Below, piece by piece: positions 55,601 to 64,000 of a DNA stretch of 64,000 bases. Under the pieces are notes generated by a model. The model was not told where the DNA came from and did not search any database. It saw only the letters and a list, made by a program, of their open reading frames with translations. The stretch comes from Actinophytocola xinjiangensis (GTDB taxonomy: Bacteria; Actinomycetota; Actinomycetes; Mycobacteriales; Pseudonocardiaceae): positions 1-64,000 of the forward strand of contig NZ_MSIF01000018.1 in assembly GCF_001921215.1 (NCBI RefSeq), given 5' to 3'. How positions within the stretch are numbered: position 1 is the stretch's first letter; each line of letters begins with the position of its first letter. The position numbers were made by a program, and so were the translations under genes.

Positions 55601-58600
55601 TGCTGGCGGCCATGACCGACCTCGACACGCGGCTGGGCGCGGCGGACCTGCTCGACGAGGACGAGCGCGGCCGGCTCGCGGCGTGGAGCGTCGGGCCGGA
55701 GCTGGCGCCGGTCACCCGCCGCCTGCACGACCTCGCCGCCACCGACGCGCTCGCGGTCGTGTCCGGGGCCGAGCGCGTGACCTACGCCGAGCTGGTGGCC
55801 AGGGCCAACCAGCTGGCCAACGAACTGCGCGCGCGGGGCGTGCGCCAGGGCGACGTCGTCGGGGTGCTGCTCGACCGGGACGTGTCGCTGGTGGTGGCGG
55901 TGCTGGGCACGCTCACCGCTGGCGCCGCCTACGCCGTGCTGGATCCGCGTTTCCCGGCCGAGCGCCTGGAGACCGTCGCGGCGGCGGCCGGGATGCGGCA
56001 CGTGATCGCCGCCGAGGGCACCGCCCTCGGGTCGGCCGCTGTCGTGGCGCCGGCGGCGCCGCACCGGCCGGCCACCGCACCGAGGGTCGCGGTGTCGCCG
56101 GCCGACGCGGCCTGCGTGATGTTCACGTCCGGGTCGACCGGCCGGCCCAAGGGGGTCGTCACCTCGCACGCCGCGCTGGTCGGCACGCTCACCGGTCAGT
56201 CCTATGTGGACTTCGGGCCGGGCGAGGTGTGGTTGCAGTGCTCACCGGTGTCCTGGGACGCGTTCGCACTCGAACTGTTCGGCCCGCTGCTGTCCGGCGC
56301 GACCTGCGTCCTGCAACCGGGTCACGTCACCGACCCCGCCGTCATCGCCGGCCTCGTGCGCGACGAGCGGGTCACCACCCTGCACGTGTCGGCGAGCCTG
56401 CTCAACCACCTCGTCGACGAACACCCCGACACGTTCGCCGGTGTCCGGCAGGTGATGACCGGCGGCGAGGCCGCGTCGGTGCCGCACGTGCGCGCCCTGC
56501 TCGACCGGCACCCCGACCTGCGCCTGGTCAACGGCTACTCCCCGGTCGAGAACACGATCTTCACGCTGTGCCACCGGATCACCCGCGCCGACACCGACCG
56601 GGCCACCGTCCCCGTCGGCCGGCCGATCCCCGGCAAACGGGCCTACGTGCTCGACGCGAACCTCGCGCCGGTGCCCGTCGGAGTGCCCGGCGAGGTGTAC
56701 ATGAGCGGCGCGCTCGCCGACGGCTACCTCGGGCAGCCGGGGCTCACCGCCCAGCGGTTCGTCGCCGACCCGTTCCGGCCGGGCAGGCGCATGTACCGCA
56801 CCGGTGACCTGGTGCGCCGCCGCGCCGACGGCGTGCTGGACCACCTGGGCCGGGTCGACGACCAGGTCAAGGTGCGTGGCTTCCGCGTCGAACCCGGCGA
56901 GGTGCTGGCCGTTCTGCTGACACACGAGCGGGTGCGCCACGGCGCGGTCGTGGTCCGCGACCAGCGGCTGGTCGCCTACCTGGTGGCCGACGCCGAGATC
57001 GGCGAACTGCGCGACCACGTCGCCCGCGTACTGCCCGAGCACCTGCGGCCATCCGCGTACGTCCTGCTCGACGCGCTTCCGTTGACCCCCAACGGAAAGC
57101 TCGACCGGGCGGCGCTGCCGGAGCCGTCGGTCACCGGCACCCGCCGGCAGGCGCCGCGCACCGCCCGCGAACGTCTCCTGTGCGGTCTGGTCGCCGAGGT
57201 GCTCGACCTGCCGGCAGACAGCGTCGGTCTCGACGACGGGTTCTTCGCGCTGGGCGGGCACTCGCTGCTCGCGGCCCGCCTCGCCGGGCGCATCCGGACC
57301 GTGCTCGGGGTCGACACCGGGGTGCGGAACGTCTTCACCGCCGCCACGCTGCACGACCTGGCCCGCACGCTCGACACCGCCGGCGCCGCCCGGCCGCCGC
57401 TGACCGCGTCGCCCCGGCCGCCGGTGCTGCCGCTGTCGCCGACCCAGGCCGGGCTGTGGTTCCTCCACCAGCTCGATGGCCCGTCCGCCACCTACAACAT
57501 CCCGGTCGTGTGGCGGCTGCGCGGCGCCCTGGACGTGGCCGCGCTGCGGGCCTCGGTCGCGGACGTGGTGGCCCGGCACGAGATCCTGCGCACCACGTTC
57601 CCGGTGGTCGACGGCGACCCGTGCCAGCGGGTGGGCACCGACGTGCCGGACGTGCGTGTCCTGGACGACGCCGATCCGGTCGCGCTGGCCCGCGAACCGT
57701 TCGACCTCGCGACCGAGCCGCCGCTGCGGACCACGCTGGTGCGCGCCGGCGAGGACCACCTGCTCGTCCTGCTGCTGCACCACATCGCCGGTGACGGCTG
57801 GTCGCTGCGCCCGCTGCTGGCCGACCTCGCCGCCGCCTACGCCGCCCGGCTCGCCGGTGACAGTCCCGAATGGACACCGCTGCCGGTGCAGTACGCCGAC
57901 CACGCGCTGTGGCAGCACCGGGTGCTCGACGAGGTCAGCGACGACCAGTACGAGCACTGGCGCACGACCCTGGCCGGCGCGCCGGCCGAGCTGGCGTTGC
58001 CCGCCGACCGGCCGCGTCCGGCGGTGCCGAGCCACCGGGGCGCGACCGTCCCGGTGGTGGTGACGCCGCAGCTGCACCGGGAGCTGACCGAGTTCGCGGC
58101 GGCCGAGCGGGTCACCCTGTTCATGGTGCTGCACGCGGCGTTCGCGGCGCTGCTGACCCGGCACGGCGCCGGCACGGACGTCCCGGTCGGCACCCCGGTC
58201 GCCGGGCGCGCCGACGCGGCCCTGGACGAGCTGGTCGGCTACTTCGTCAACACGCTCGTCCTGCGCACCGACACCTCCGGCGACCCCACCTTCGGTGAGC
58301 TGCTTGGCCGGGTGCGGGCCACCGACCTCGCCGCCTACGACCACCAGGACCTGCCCTTCGACCGGCTCGTCGAGCGGCTCAACCCGGTGCGGTCGACCGC
58401 CCACCACCCGCTGTTCCAGGTGATGGTGGCGCTGCGCCAGGACGTCGAGGACACCCTGCCCGACCTGCCGGGGCTGTCGGTGTCCACCGTTGACGCCCCG
58501 ACGGGCGTCGCGAAGTTCGACCTGTCGCTGCTGCTCGACGAGCGGCGCGACGGCGGGGTCACCGGCGTGCTGGAGTACGCGACCGACCTGTTCGACGCCG

Positions 58601-61600
58601 CCACGGCGCAGGCGCTGGCGCAGCGGTTCGTGCGGTTGCTGACCGGTGCCGTGCGGTCGCCGGACACCCCGTTGGGGCGGCTGCCGGTGCTCGCCGACGA
58701 CGACCGCGCCACACTGCTCGGGGCCCGCTCCGGGGTCGCGGTCCGGGGGTGCGGGCTACCGGTGCACGCGGTGATCACCGAGGTGGCGCGGCGGGCTCCG
58801 GACGCGACGGCGCTGGTCGACCAGGCCGGGTCGCTGTCCTACGGCGAGCTGGACGGGTCGGCCAACCGGCTGGCGCACGCGCTGGTCGCCGACGGTGTGC
58901 GGCCCGGCTCGGTGGTCGGGGTCTGCCTGCCGCGCGGGACGGACCTGGTGGTGGCGGTGCTCGCCGTGCTGAAGGCGGGCGCGGCCTACACGATGCTGGA
59001 CCCGGACTTCCCGGCCGCGCGGCTGGCGGAGGTCGCGCGGCAGGCCGGGGTGGCGGTCGTGGTCGGCCAGGAGGTCGACGGCACCCGTGTGGTGCCCGTG
59101 GACGCGGCCGGGCCGGACACGGCACCCGAGGTGACCGTCGGGCCGGAGGACCTGGCGTGTGTCATGTTCACGTCCGGGTCGACCGGCCGGCCCAAGGGCA
59201 TCGCCGCGCCGCACCGCGCGCTGACCGCCACCCTCCTCGGACAGTCCTATGTGGACTTCGCGGCGGACGACGTGTGGTTGCAGTGTTCACCGGTGTCCTG
59301 GGACGCGTTCGCGCTGGAACTGTTCGGGCCGCTGCTGCACGGCGCCGTCTGTGTGCTGCATCCCGGCCAGCGGCCGGAACCGTCGGTCATCGCGGACCTC
59401 GTCGCCGCGCACGGGGTGCGGACACTGCACGTCTCCGCGCGGCTGCTCGACCACCTCGTCGACGAGCACCCGGCCGTGTTCTCCGGGCTGCGGCAGGTGA
59501 TGACCGGCGGCGAGGCCGCGTCGGTGCCGCACGTCGCGCGGCTGCTCGCCGACCACCCGGGGCTGCGGCTGGTGAACGGCTACTCCCCCGCCGAGAACAT
59601 GATCTTCACGTTGTGCCGCACGATCGACGGCACCGACGTCGACCGGGGCGTGGTCCCCGTCGGCGTGCCGGTCACCGGCAAGCGGGTGTTCGTCCTGGAC
59701 CACCGTCTGGAGCTGGTGGCGCCCGGGGTACCGGGCGAGCTGTACATGGCGGGCCCCGGCCTCGCCCACGGCTACACCGGGCAGGCCGCGACGACCGCCG
59801 AACGGTTCGTCGCCTGCCCGTTCCTGCCGGGCGCGCGCATGTACCGCACCGGTGACCTGGTGCGGATGCGACGCGACGGTGTCGTCGAGTTCCTCGGCCG
59901 CGCCGACGACCAGGTGAAGGTGCGCGGGTTCCGGGTGGAGCCGGCGGAGATCGCCGACGCGCTCACCGCGCACCCCGACGTGCGGCAGGCGGCGGTCGTG
60001 GTCCGCGACGACCGGCTGGTCGCCTACGTGGTGGGCCAGACGGCCGGGGCGCGCGAGTTCCTGGCCGCATGGCTGCCCGACCACCTCGTGCCCACCGCGT
60101 TCGTGGCGCTCGACGAGCTGCCGCGCACCGCCAACGGCAAGCTCGACCGGGCGGCGCTGCCCGAGCCGGAGTGGACCGGCGCCGGCACGGCGCCGCGCAC
60201 CGCGCGGGAGGAGATCCTGTGCGAGCTGTTCACCGAGGTGCTCGGCGTGCCCGGGGTGGGCGTGGACGACGGGTTCTTCGCGCTCGGCGGCCACTCGCTG
60301 CTGGCCGCCAAGCTGATCGGCCGGGTACGGGCCACGTTCGGCGCGGAGCTGGGCATCCGGGACGTGTTCGCGACGCCGACCGTCGCCGGCCTGGCCACCC
60401 GCCTGGACTCATCGGCCGCCAGTCGGCCCGCGCTCGTGCCCGTCGACCGGCCGGAGCGCCCGCCGCTGTCGGCCGCCCAGGCCAGGCTGTGGTTCGCCGA
60501 GCAGCAGGAGGCCGCGACCTACAACGTCCAGTTCGCCGCCCAGGTCACCGGCCCGGTCGACACCGCCGCGCTGAGGGCCGCCGTCGCCGACGTGACCGGC
60601 CGGCACGAGGTGCTGCGCACCGTCTACCCGGAGGTCGACGGGACGCCCCACCAACGGGTCCTCCCGGAGGCGCACGCGGTCGAGGTGCTGACCCCGGCGG
60701 ACCCGGCGGCGGTCATCGCCGCCGAGGCCGGGCACGCGTTCGACCTCGCGACCCAGACCCCGCTGCGGGTGCGGCTGCTGACCACCGGCGACCAGGAACA
60801 CCTGCTGCTGGTGACCCTGCACCACATCGCCGGTGACGGCTGGTCGATGCGCCCGCTGCTCACCGACCTCGCCACCGCCTACGCCGCCCGGCTCGCCGGT
60901 GACAGTCCCGAATGGACACCACTGCCGGTGCAGTACGTGGACTACGCGCTGTGGCACCGGGGTCTCATCGACGCGACGGCGAAGGCGCAGCTCGCGTACT
61001 GGCGCGAGACCCTCGCCGCGGCGCCGGAGCTGGTGACCTTCCCGGCCGACCGGCCCCGGCCGGCGAGCGCGAGCCGCCGGGGCGCCACCCTGCCCGTCTC
61101 GCTGCCCACCCGGGTGGCCGAGCTGGCCAGGAGCACCGGGACAACCCCGTTCCTGGTGCTGCACGCCGCGCTCGCCACGCTGCTGTCCCGGCACGGCGCG
61201 GGATCCGACATCGTGATCGGCACCCCGGTCGCCGGCCGCACCGACCCGGCGCTCGACGACCTCGTCGGGTTCTTCGTCAACACCCTCGTCCTGCGCACCG
61301 ACACCTCCGGCGACCCGACCTTCCGGACACTGCTGCACCGGGTGCGGGAGGCGGACCTGACCGCGTTCGACCACCAGGACGTGCCGTTCGAGCAGGTCGT
61401 GGAGGACCTGGCGCCGCGCCGCTCACCCGACCGGCACCCGCTGTTCCAGGTGATGCTGGCCGTGCAGAACGCCGGTGACTCGGCCGTCGACCTCGCCGGC
61501 ACCACCTGTGTGCCGCGGCCGGTGCCCAACACCGTCGCCCGTTTCGACCTGACGCTGGCGGTCGCCGAGACCGCCGACGGACTGGACGGGTACCTGGAGT

Positions 61601-64000
61601 ACGCCACCGACCTGTACGACCGGGCCACGATGGAGGCGCTGCTGACCCGCCTGGCCCGGCTGCTGGCCGTGGTCACCGCCGATCCGGACACGCCGGTCGC
61701 CGCGATCGACCTGCTCGACCCGGCCGAACACCGGCGGCTCACCGACGACTGGACCGGCACGCCGGCCGAGGAGGCCACCGCCCGGTGTGTGCACGAGCTG
61801 ATCGCCGGCCACGCCGCCACCACCCCGGACGCGGTGGCGCTGGTCGCCGAGGACGGACCGGTCACCTACGCCGCGCTCGACACCCGCGCGAACCGGCTGG
61901 CCCACCGCCTGGCCGACGCCGGGGTGCGGCCCGGCGCGCTGGTCGCGGTGCGCCTGGACCGGGGCGCCGACCTGGTGGTCGCGGTGCTCGCCGTCCTCAA
62001 GGCGGGCGCGGGGTACACGATGCTCGACCCGCGGTTCCCGGCCGTCCGGGTGCGCGCCATCCTCGACGCCACCGACGCCGTGCTGGTGGTCACCGACACC
62101 GAGGGGACCACCTGGCTGGACCCGGGGGTGCCCGCGGTGGACGTCGACACCCTGCCGGCGGGGCTGCCCACCACCGCACCGGCGGTGAGCGTGACCCCCG
62201 AGGACACCGCGTGCGTGATGTTCACGTCCGGGTCCACCGGCCGGCCCAAGGGCGTGTTCGCGCCGCACCGGGCGATCACCGGCACGCTGCTCGGCCAGTC
62301 CTACGCGGACTTCGGCGCCGGCCAGGTGTGGTTGCAGTGCGCCCCGATGGCGTGGGACGCGTTCGCGCTGGAGCTGTTCGGGCCGCTGCTGCACGGCGCG
62401 GTCTGCGTGCTGCAACCGGGCTCGGTGCCCGAGCCGGGCCGGATCGCCGCGCTCACCGTCGAGCACGGCGTCACCACGCTGTTCCTGTCGACCAGCCTGT
62501 TCAACTTCCTGCTCGACGAGCACCCGGCGATGTTCGCGGGGGTGCGGCAGGTGATGACCGGCGGCGAGGCCGTGTCGCCAACGCACCTGGCGCGGCTGCG
62601 GCACGCGTACCCGGCGATGCGGGTGGTGCACGCCTACGGCCCGGTCGAGCACATGATCTTCACCAGCTGCCACGACGTGCGGGGGGAGGACACCGGCGGC
62701 ACCACGGTGCCGATCGGCCGGTCCCTGGCCGGTAAGCGTTCCTACGTGCTGGACGCCCGGCTCACGCCGGTGCCGGCCGGTGTTCCCGGCGAGCTCTACG
62801 TCGCCGGGACCGGGTCCGCGCACGGCTACCTGGGCGAGCCCGCGCTGACCTCGGAACGGTTCGTGGCCAGCCCGTTCGAGCCCGGTGTCCGCCTGTACCG
62901 CACCGGCGACCTGGTGCGGTGGCTGGCCGACGGGACCCTGGAGTTCCTCGGCCGCGCCGACGACCAGGTGAAGATCCGGGGCTTCCGCATCGAGCCCGGC
63001 GAGGTCCGCGCCGCGCTCGCCGCGCACCCCTCGGTGCGGCGCTGCGCCGTGACGGTCCGCGAGGACACGCCCGGCGACAGGCGGCTGGTCGCCTACGTGG
63101 TGCCCGAACCGGGCCTCACGCCGGCGGCGCTGCGCGCCCACGCGAGCGAGCGGCTGCCCGACCACCTGCGCCCGTCGGCCTACGTCCTGCTCGACGCGCT
63201 GCCGCTCAACCCGAACGGCAAGCTCGACCACGCCGCCCTGCCGGCCCCGGAGCGGGAGACGGTCACCGCGACCGCGCCGCGCACGGCGCGCGAGGAGATC
63301 CTGTGCGGGATCTTCGCCGAGGTGCTCGACGTCGACGAGGTCGGTGTGGACAGCGGGTTCTTCGACCTGGGTGGGCACTCGCTGCTGGCGGCGCGGCTGG
63401 TCGGCCGGGTGCGCACGGCGCTCGGGGTGGCCGCCGGGGTCGCCGACCTGTTCGCGGCGCCGACCGTGCGGGAGCTGGCGGCGCGGCTCGGCGGCGCGCA
63501 CACCCGGCCCCCGCTCGTCCCGGTGGAGCGGACCGGTGAGGTGCCGCTGTCCCCGGCGCAGAGCCGGTTGTGGTTCCTCGACCAGCTGCGCGGGCCGGAC
63601 TCCGCCTATGTGGTGGCGCACGCCCTGCGGCTGCGCGGCGGTCTGGACGTCGGCGCGCTGACCGACGCGCTGACCGACGTGGTCGGCCGGCACGAGGCGC
63701 TGCGCACCACGTTCCCGGCGGTGGACGGCGTGCCGCACCAGGTGATCCGGCCCGCCGGCCAGGTGCGCCTGACGGTACCGGTGATCCCGGTGTCGGATGT
63801 GGACACCGCGGTGGCCGGGGCGGCGCGCTACGCGTTCGACCTGACCGCCGAGCTGCCCGTCCGGGCGACGCTGCTGCGGGTGGCCGAGGCCGACCACGTG
63901 CTCGTCCTGGTGGTGCACCACATCGCGGCGGACGGGTGGTCGATGGGGCCGCTGCTGTCCGACCTGGCCACCGCCTACACCGCCCGCCTGGCCGGCGACA
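52636..64000 (+). CDS. Multimodular nonribosomal peptide synthetase (3' end outside window)
   Basis: At least 3788 residues, A-T, C-A-T, C-A-T, C-A-T, C... by order of motifs. Approximate bases: A1 52660-54110, T1 to 54355, C2 54400-55700, A2 55730-57115, T2 to 57370, C3 57420-58730, A3 58760-60170, T3 to 60400, C4 60440-61760, A4 61790-63250, T4 to 63490, C5 from 63530. Phosphopantetheine Ser at residues 538, 1543, 2554 and 3582 (GGHSLL). Every C domain has HHIAGDG or HHIAADG (708-714 in C2). No epimerase, methyltransferase or thioesterase domain yet. Read by eye, the specificity residues are D-A-L-H-M-G-G-I-F for A1, A2 and A3, but D-A-L-F-M-G-A-I-F for A4. Asp235 means alpha-amino acids. 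It starts without a C domain, so it is the initiating protein. Confidence 0.95.
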   Translation, partial: MNEQSTVTGGVHDVFASVALAAPAATALVTEDGTVGYGELDGRANGLAHALAGHGVAPGAVVGICLPRGADLVVAVLAVLKAGAAYTMLDPRFPASRLAAVCARAGVRVVITGTVIDGCTALAPVAGVADAPPPVAVGPDDLACVMFTSGSTGTPKGVAAPHRALTATLLGQSYVDFAAADVWLQCSPVSWDAFALELFGPLLSGAVCVLQPGETPEPAVIARLLTEHRVTTLHVSSGLLNLLVDEYPQALAGVRELMTGGEAPSREHVAALLDRYPGLRLVNGYSPVENTIFTLCHRITAADTALPAIPVGLPLAGKDVHLLDSDLRPVPDGTVGEIHMAGPGLADGYVGQPGLTAERFVANPFRPGTRMYRTGDLGVRRDGVLTLHGRADDQLKIRGFRVEPAEVQAALTTHPQVRQAAVTVWEPRPGDRRLVAYAVTSPVTSAVTSADGEQLRAHVAQRLPEHLVPSVVVVLDALPLTPTGKLDRAALPEPRLAAGRGGGARTDHEAVLCGLFAELLGMPEIGVDDDFLALGGHSLLVATLISRTRAALGVELRIADVFATRTPATIAGLVASAGAARPAPVAGPRPELVPLSSAQARIWFSDQVEGGATYTIPITVRFGAGADLDRAALRAALGDVVGRHEALRTVFPVVDGTPVQRVVDTAPVWHEHDTAADLTGLASAPFDLATETPLRAHLAGDTLLLVLHHIAGDGWSTTPLLRDLAAAYRARTGGHAPGWPELPVQYADYALWERSTGDLAAHETYWREALAGIPGECTAPTDRPRPAVRSAQGDTVPLTVDPDLYRALLDVARRTGTTLFMVLHAAVAALLTRLGAGTDVVIGTPVAGRTDESLDDLVGLFVNTLALRTDTSGDPTFADLLARVLAGDLAAYDHQDLPFDRLVELVNPDRSLARHPLFQVMLVLQNTPPATPDFGLAAEHRVVDLDVAKFDLTLDLAEHDGMLAGRLAYATDLFDRDTALRFAEGLRRVLAAMTDLDTRLGAADLLDEDERGRLAAWSVGPELAPVTRRLHDLAATDALAVVSGAERVTYAELVARANQLANELRARGVRQGDVVGVLLDRDVSLVVAVLGTLTAGAAYAVLDPRFPAERLETVAAAAGMRHVIAAEGTALGSAAVVAPAAPHRPATAPRVAVSPADAACVMFTSGSTGRPKGVVTSHAALVGTLTGQSYVDFGPGEVWLQCSPVSWDAFALELFGPLLSGATCVLQPGHVTDPAVIAGLVRDERVTTLHVSASLLNHLVDEHPDTFAGVRQVMTGGEAASVPHVRALLDRHPDLRLVNGYSPVENTIFTLCHRITRADTDRATVPVGRPIPGKRAYVLDANLAPVPVGVPGEVYMSGALADGYLGQPGLTAQRFVADPFRPGRRMYRTGDLVRRRADGVLDHLGRVDDQVKVRGFRVEPGEVLAVLLTHERVRHGAVVVRDQRLVAYLVADAEIGELRDHVARVLPEHLRPSAYVLLDALPLTPNGKLDRAALPEPSVTGTRRQAPRTARERLLCGLVAEVLDLPADSVGLDDGFFALGGHSLLAARLAGRIRTVLGVDTGVRNVFTAATLHDLARTLDTAGAARPPLTASPRPPVLPLSPTQAGLWFLHQLDGPSATYNIPVVWRLRGALDVAALRASVADVVARHEILRTTFPVVDGDPCQRVGTDVPDVRVLDDADPVALAREPFDLATEPPLRTTLVRAGEDHLLVLLLHHIAGDGWSLRPLLADLAAAYAARLAGDSPEWTPLPVQYADHALWQHRVLDEVSDDQYEHWRTTLAGAPAELALPADRPRPAVPSHRGATVPVVVTPQLHRELTEFAAAERVTLFMVLHAAFAALLTRHGAGTDVPVGTPVAGRADAALDELVGYFVNTLVLRTDTSGDPTFGELLGRVRATDLAAYDHQDLPFDRLVERLNPVRSTAHHPLFQVMVALRQDVEDTLPDLPGLSVSTVDAPTGVAKFDLSLLLDERRDGGVTGVLEYATDLFDAATAQALAQRFVRLLTGAVRSPDTPLGRLPVLADDDRATLLGARSGVAVRGCGLPVHAVITEVARRAPDATALVDQAGSLSYGELDGSANRLAHALVADGVRPGSVVGVCLPRGTDLVVAVLAVLKAGAAYTMLDPDFPAARLAEVARQAGVAVVVGQEVDGTRVVPVDAAGPDTAPEVTVGPEDLACVMFTSGSTGRPKGIAAPHRALTATLLGQSYVDFAADDVWLQCSPVSWDAFALELFGPLLHGAVCVLHPGQRPEPSVIADLVAAHGVRTLHVSARLLDHLVDEHPAVFSGLRQVMTGGEAASVPHVARLLADHPGLRLVNGYSPAENMIFTLCRTIDGTDVDRGVVPVGVPVTGKRVFVLDHRLELVAPGVPGELYMAGPGLAHGYTGQAATTAERFVACPFLPGARMYRTGDLVRMRRDGVVEFLGRADDQVKVRGFRVEPAEIADALTAHPDVRQAAVVVRDDRLVAYVVGQTAGAREFLAAWLPDHLVPTAFVALDELPRTANGKLDRAALPEPEWTGAGTAPRTAREEILCELFTEVLGVPGVGVDDGFFALGGHSLLAAKLIGRVRATFGAELGIRDVFATPTVAGLATRLDSSAASRPALVPVDRPERPPLSAAQARLWFAEQQEAATYNVQFAAQVTGPVDTAALRAAVADVTGRHEVLRTVYPEVDGTPHQRVLPEAHAVEVLTPADPAAVIAAEAGHAFDLATQTPLRVRLLTTGDQEHLLLVTLHHIAGDGWSMRPLLTDLATAYAARLAGDSPEWTPLPVQYVDYALWHRGLIDATAKAQLAYWRETLAAAPELVTFPADRPRPASASRRGATLPVSLPTRVAELARSTGTTPFLVLHAALATLLSRHGAGSDIVIGTPVAGRTDPALDDLVGFFVNTLVLRTDTSGDPTFRTLLHRVREADLTAFDHQDVPFEQVVEDLAPRRSPDRHPLFQVMLAVQNAGDSAVDLAGTTCVPRPVPNTVARFDLTLAVAETADGLDGYLEYATDLYDRATMEALLTRLARLLAVVTADPDTPVAAIDLLDPAEHRRLTDDWTGTPAEEATARCVHELIAGHAATTPDAVALVAEDGPVTYAALDTRANRLAHRLADAGVRPGALVAVRLDRGADLVVAVLAVLKAGAGYTMLDPRFPAVRVRAILDATDAVLVVTDTEGTTWLDPGVPAVDVDTLPAGLPTTAPAVSVTPEDTACVMFTSGSTGRPKGVFAPHRAITGTLLGQSYADFGAGQVWLQCAPMAWDAFALELFGPLLHGAVCVLQPGSVPEPGRIAALTVEHGVTTLFLSTSLFNFLLDEHPAMFAGVRQVMTGGEAVSPTHLARLRHAYPAMRVVHAYGPVEHMIFTSCHDVRGEDTGGTTVPIGRSLAGKRSYVLDARLTPVPAGVPGELYVAGTGSAHGYLGEPALTSERFVASPFEPGVRLYRTGDLVRWLADGTLEFLGRADDQVKIRGFRIEPGEVRAALAAHPSVRRCAVTVREDTPGDRRLVAYVVPEPGLTPAALRAHASERLPDHLRPSAYVLLDALPLNPNGKLDHAALPAPERETVTATAPRTAREEILCGIFAEVLDVDEVGVDSGFFDLGGHSLLAARLVGRVRTALGVAAGVADLFAAPTVRELAARLGGAHTRPPLVPVERTGEVPLSPAQSRLWFLDQLRGPDSAYVVAHALRLRGGLDVGALTDALTDVVGRHEALRTTFPAVDGVPHQVIRPAGQVRLTVPVIPVSDVDTAVAGAARYAFDLTAELPVRATLLRVAEADHVLVLVVHHIAADGWSMGPLLSDLATAYTARLAGD
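53109..53248 (+). repeat. Segment nearly identical between A1 and A3 of the NRPS
   Basis: The stretch around GCGCCGCACCGCGCGCTGAC to CTGTTCGGGCCGCTGCTG is almost the same here and at 59204-59341. It keeps rare TAT and TTG codons, and A2 (56160-56296) shares most of it. Recent module duplication or gene conversion. Confidence 0.8.

Noticed and set aside
1-64000. CRISPR arrays, rRNA genes or a prophage
   Set aside because: No regularly spaced repeats, rRNA-like sequence or phage structural genes were seen.

Overview
This is a 64-kb stretch of a very GC-rich actinomycete chromosome. The codon bias, the GTG starts, the ATGA/GTGA translational-coupling overlaps, the actinobacterial kdp and nrd gene order and a large NRPS operon all suggest a filamentous Pseudonocardiales-like or Streptomyces-like genome. 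The genus cannot be fixed from the sequence alone.

Layout. (1) 1-13.4 kb is a catabolic and uptake island. It holds a molybdopterin hydroxylase subunit (cut by the window start), a FadR-type GntR regulator, an SsuBC-like ABC permease and ATPase, an amidase, a DHA2 MFS transporter, an NMT1-like binding protein with no signal peptide, and a complete Opp/Dpp-type importer. Related ACAT..TTAG sites sit at the four promoters. (2) 13.4-18.8 kb holds an OsmC-like protein, an orphan IS3 OrfA-like protein and the class I ribonucleotide reductase nrdAB. A cobalamin riboswitch and two NrdR-like boxes precede nrdA. NrdB has the Phe/Glu signature of the chlamydial Mn/Fe (class Ic) enzyme. A badly deleted lysA-like pseudogene follows. 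(3) 19-23.5 kb is the kdpFABC potassium pump, with an extra 27-residue membrane peptide translationally coupled to kdpF. (4) 24.3-36.9 kb is a mixed region: a secreted phospholipase-D-like protein, an HTH-STAND-WD40 protein, a gene split by an in-frame TAG, a membrane protein/FHA/Ser-Thr kinase group, a PL7 alginate lyase and a cyclase-family hydrolase.

(5) 36.86-37.62 kb is the most remarkable element. A promoter drives a 43-codon leader peptide that ends near Cys-Trp-Gln-Gln-Ala. An antiterminator and a Rho-independent terminator, mutually exclusive, come next. Behind them are four tRNA genes, for Trp, Gln, Ala and Cys, the same amino acids the leader tests. Three of these tRNAs have D-arms reduced to a 4-5 bp stem with a 3-4 nt CGG-containing loop, yet keep synthetase identity features (Ala G3-U70, Cys U73, Trp G73). 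This reads as a ribosome-attenuated operon of back-up tRNAs.

(6) 37.7-45.5 kb holds an ArsR-like regulator, a subtilisin with a P domain, remnants of a two-component system, a partly duplicated flavin-oxidoreductase locus, a DUF3103-like secreted protein, and a SigJ-type sigma factor coupled to an NDH-2-like flavoprotein. (7) 45.7-64 kb is one operon for a nonribosomal peptide: glutamate mutase S and E subunits, an AsnRS-core paralog, a glutamate-synthase-like FMN protein, an MFS exporter, an amidase, an MbtH protein and an NRPS (A-T, then three C-A-T modules, then a C domain cut by the window end). The first three A domains appear to have identical specificity residues. Glutamate mutase points to a 3-methylaspartate-derived building block, which the AsnRS-like and GltB-like enzymes may modify further.
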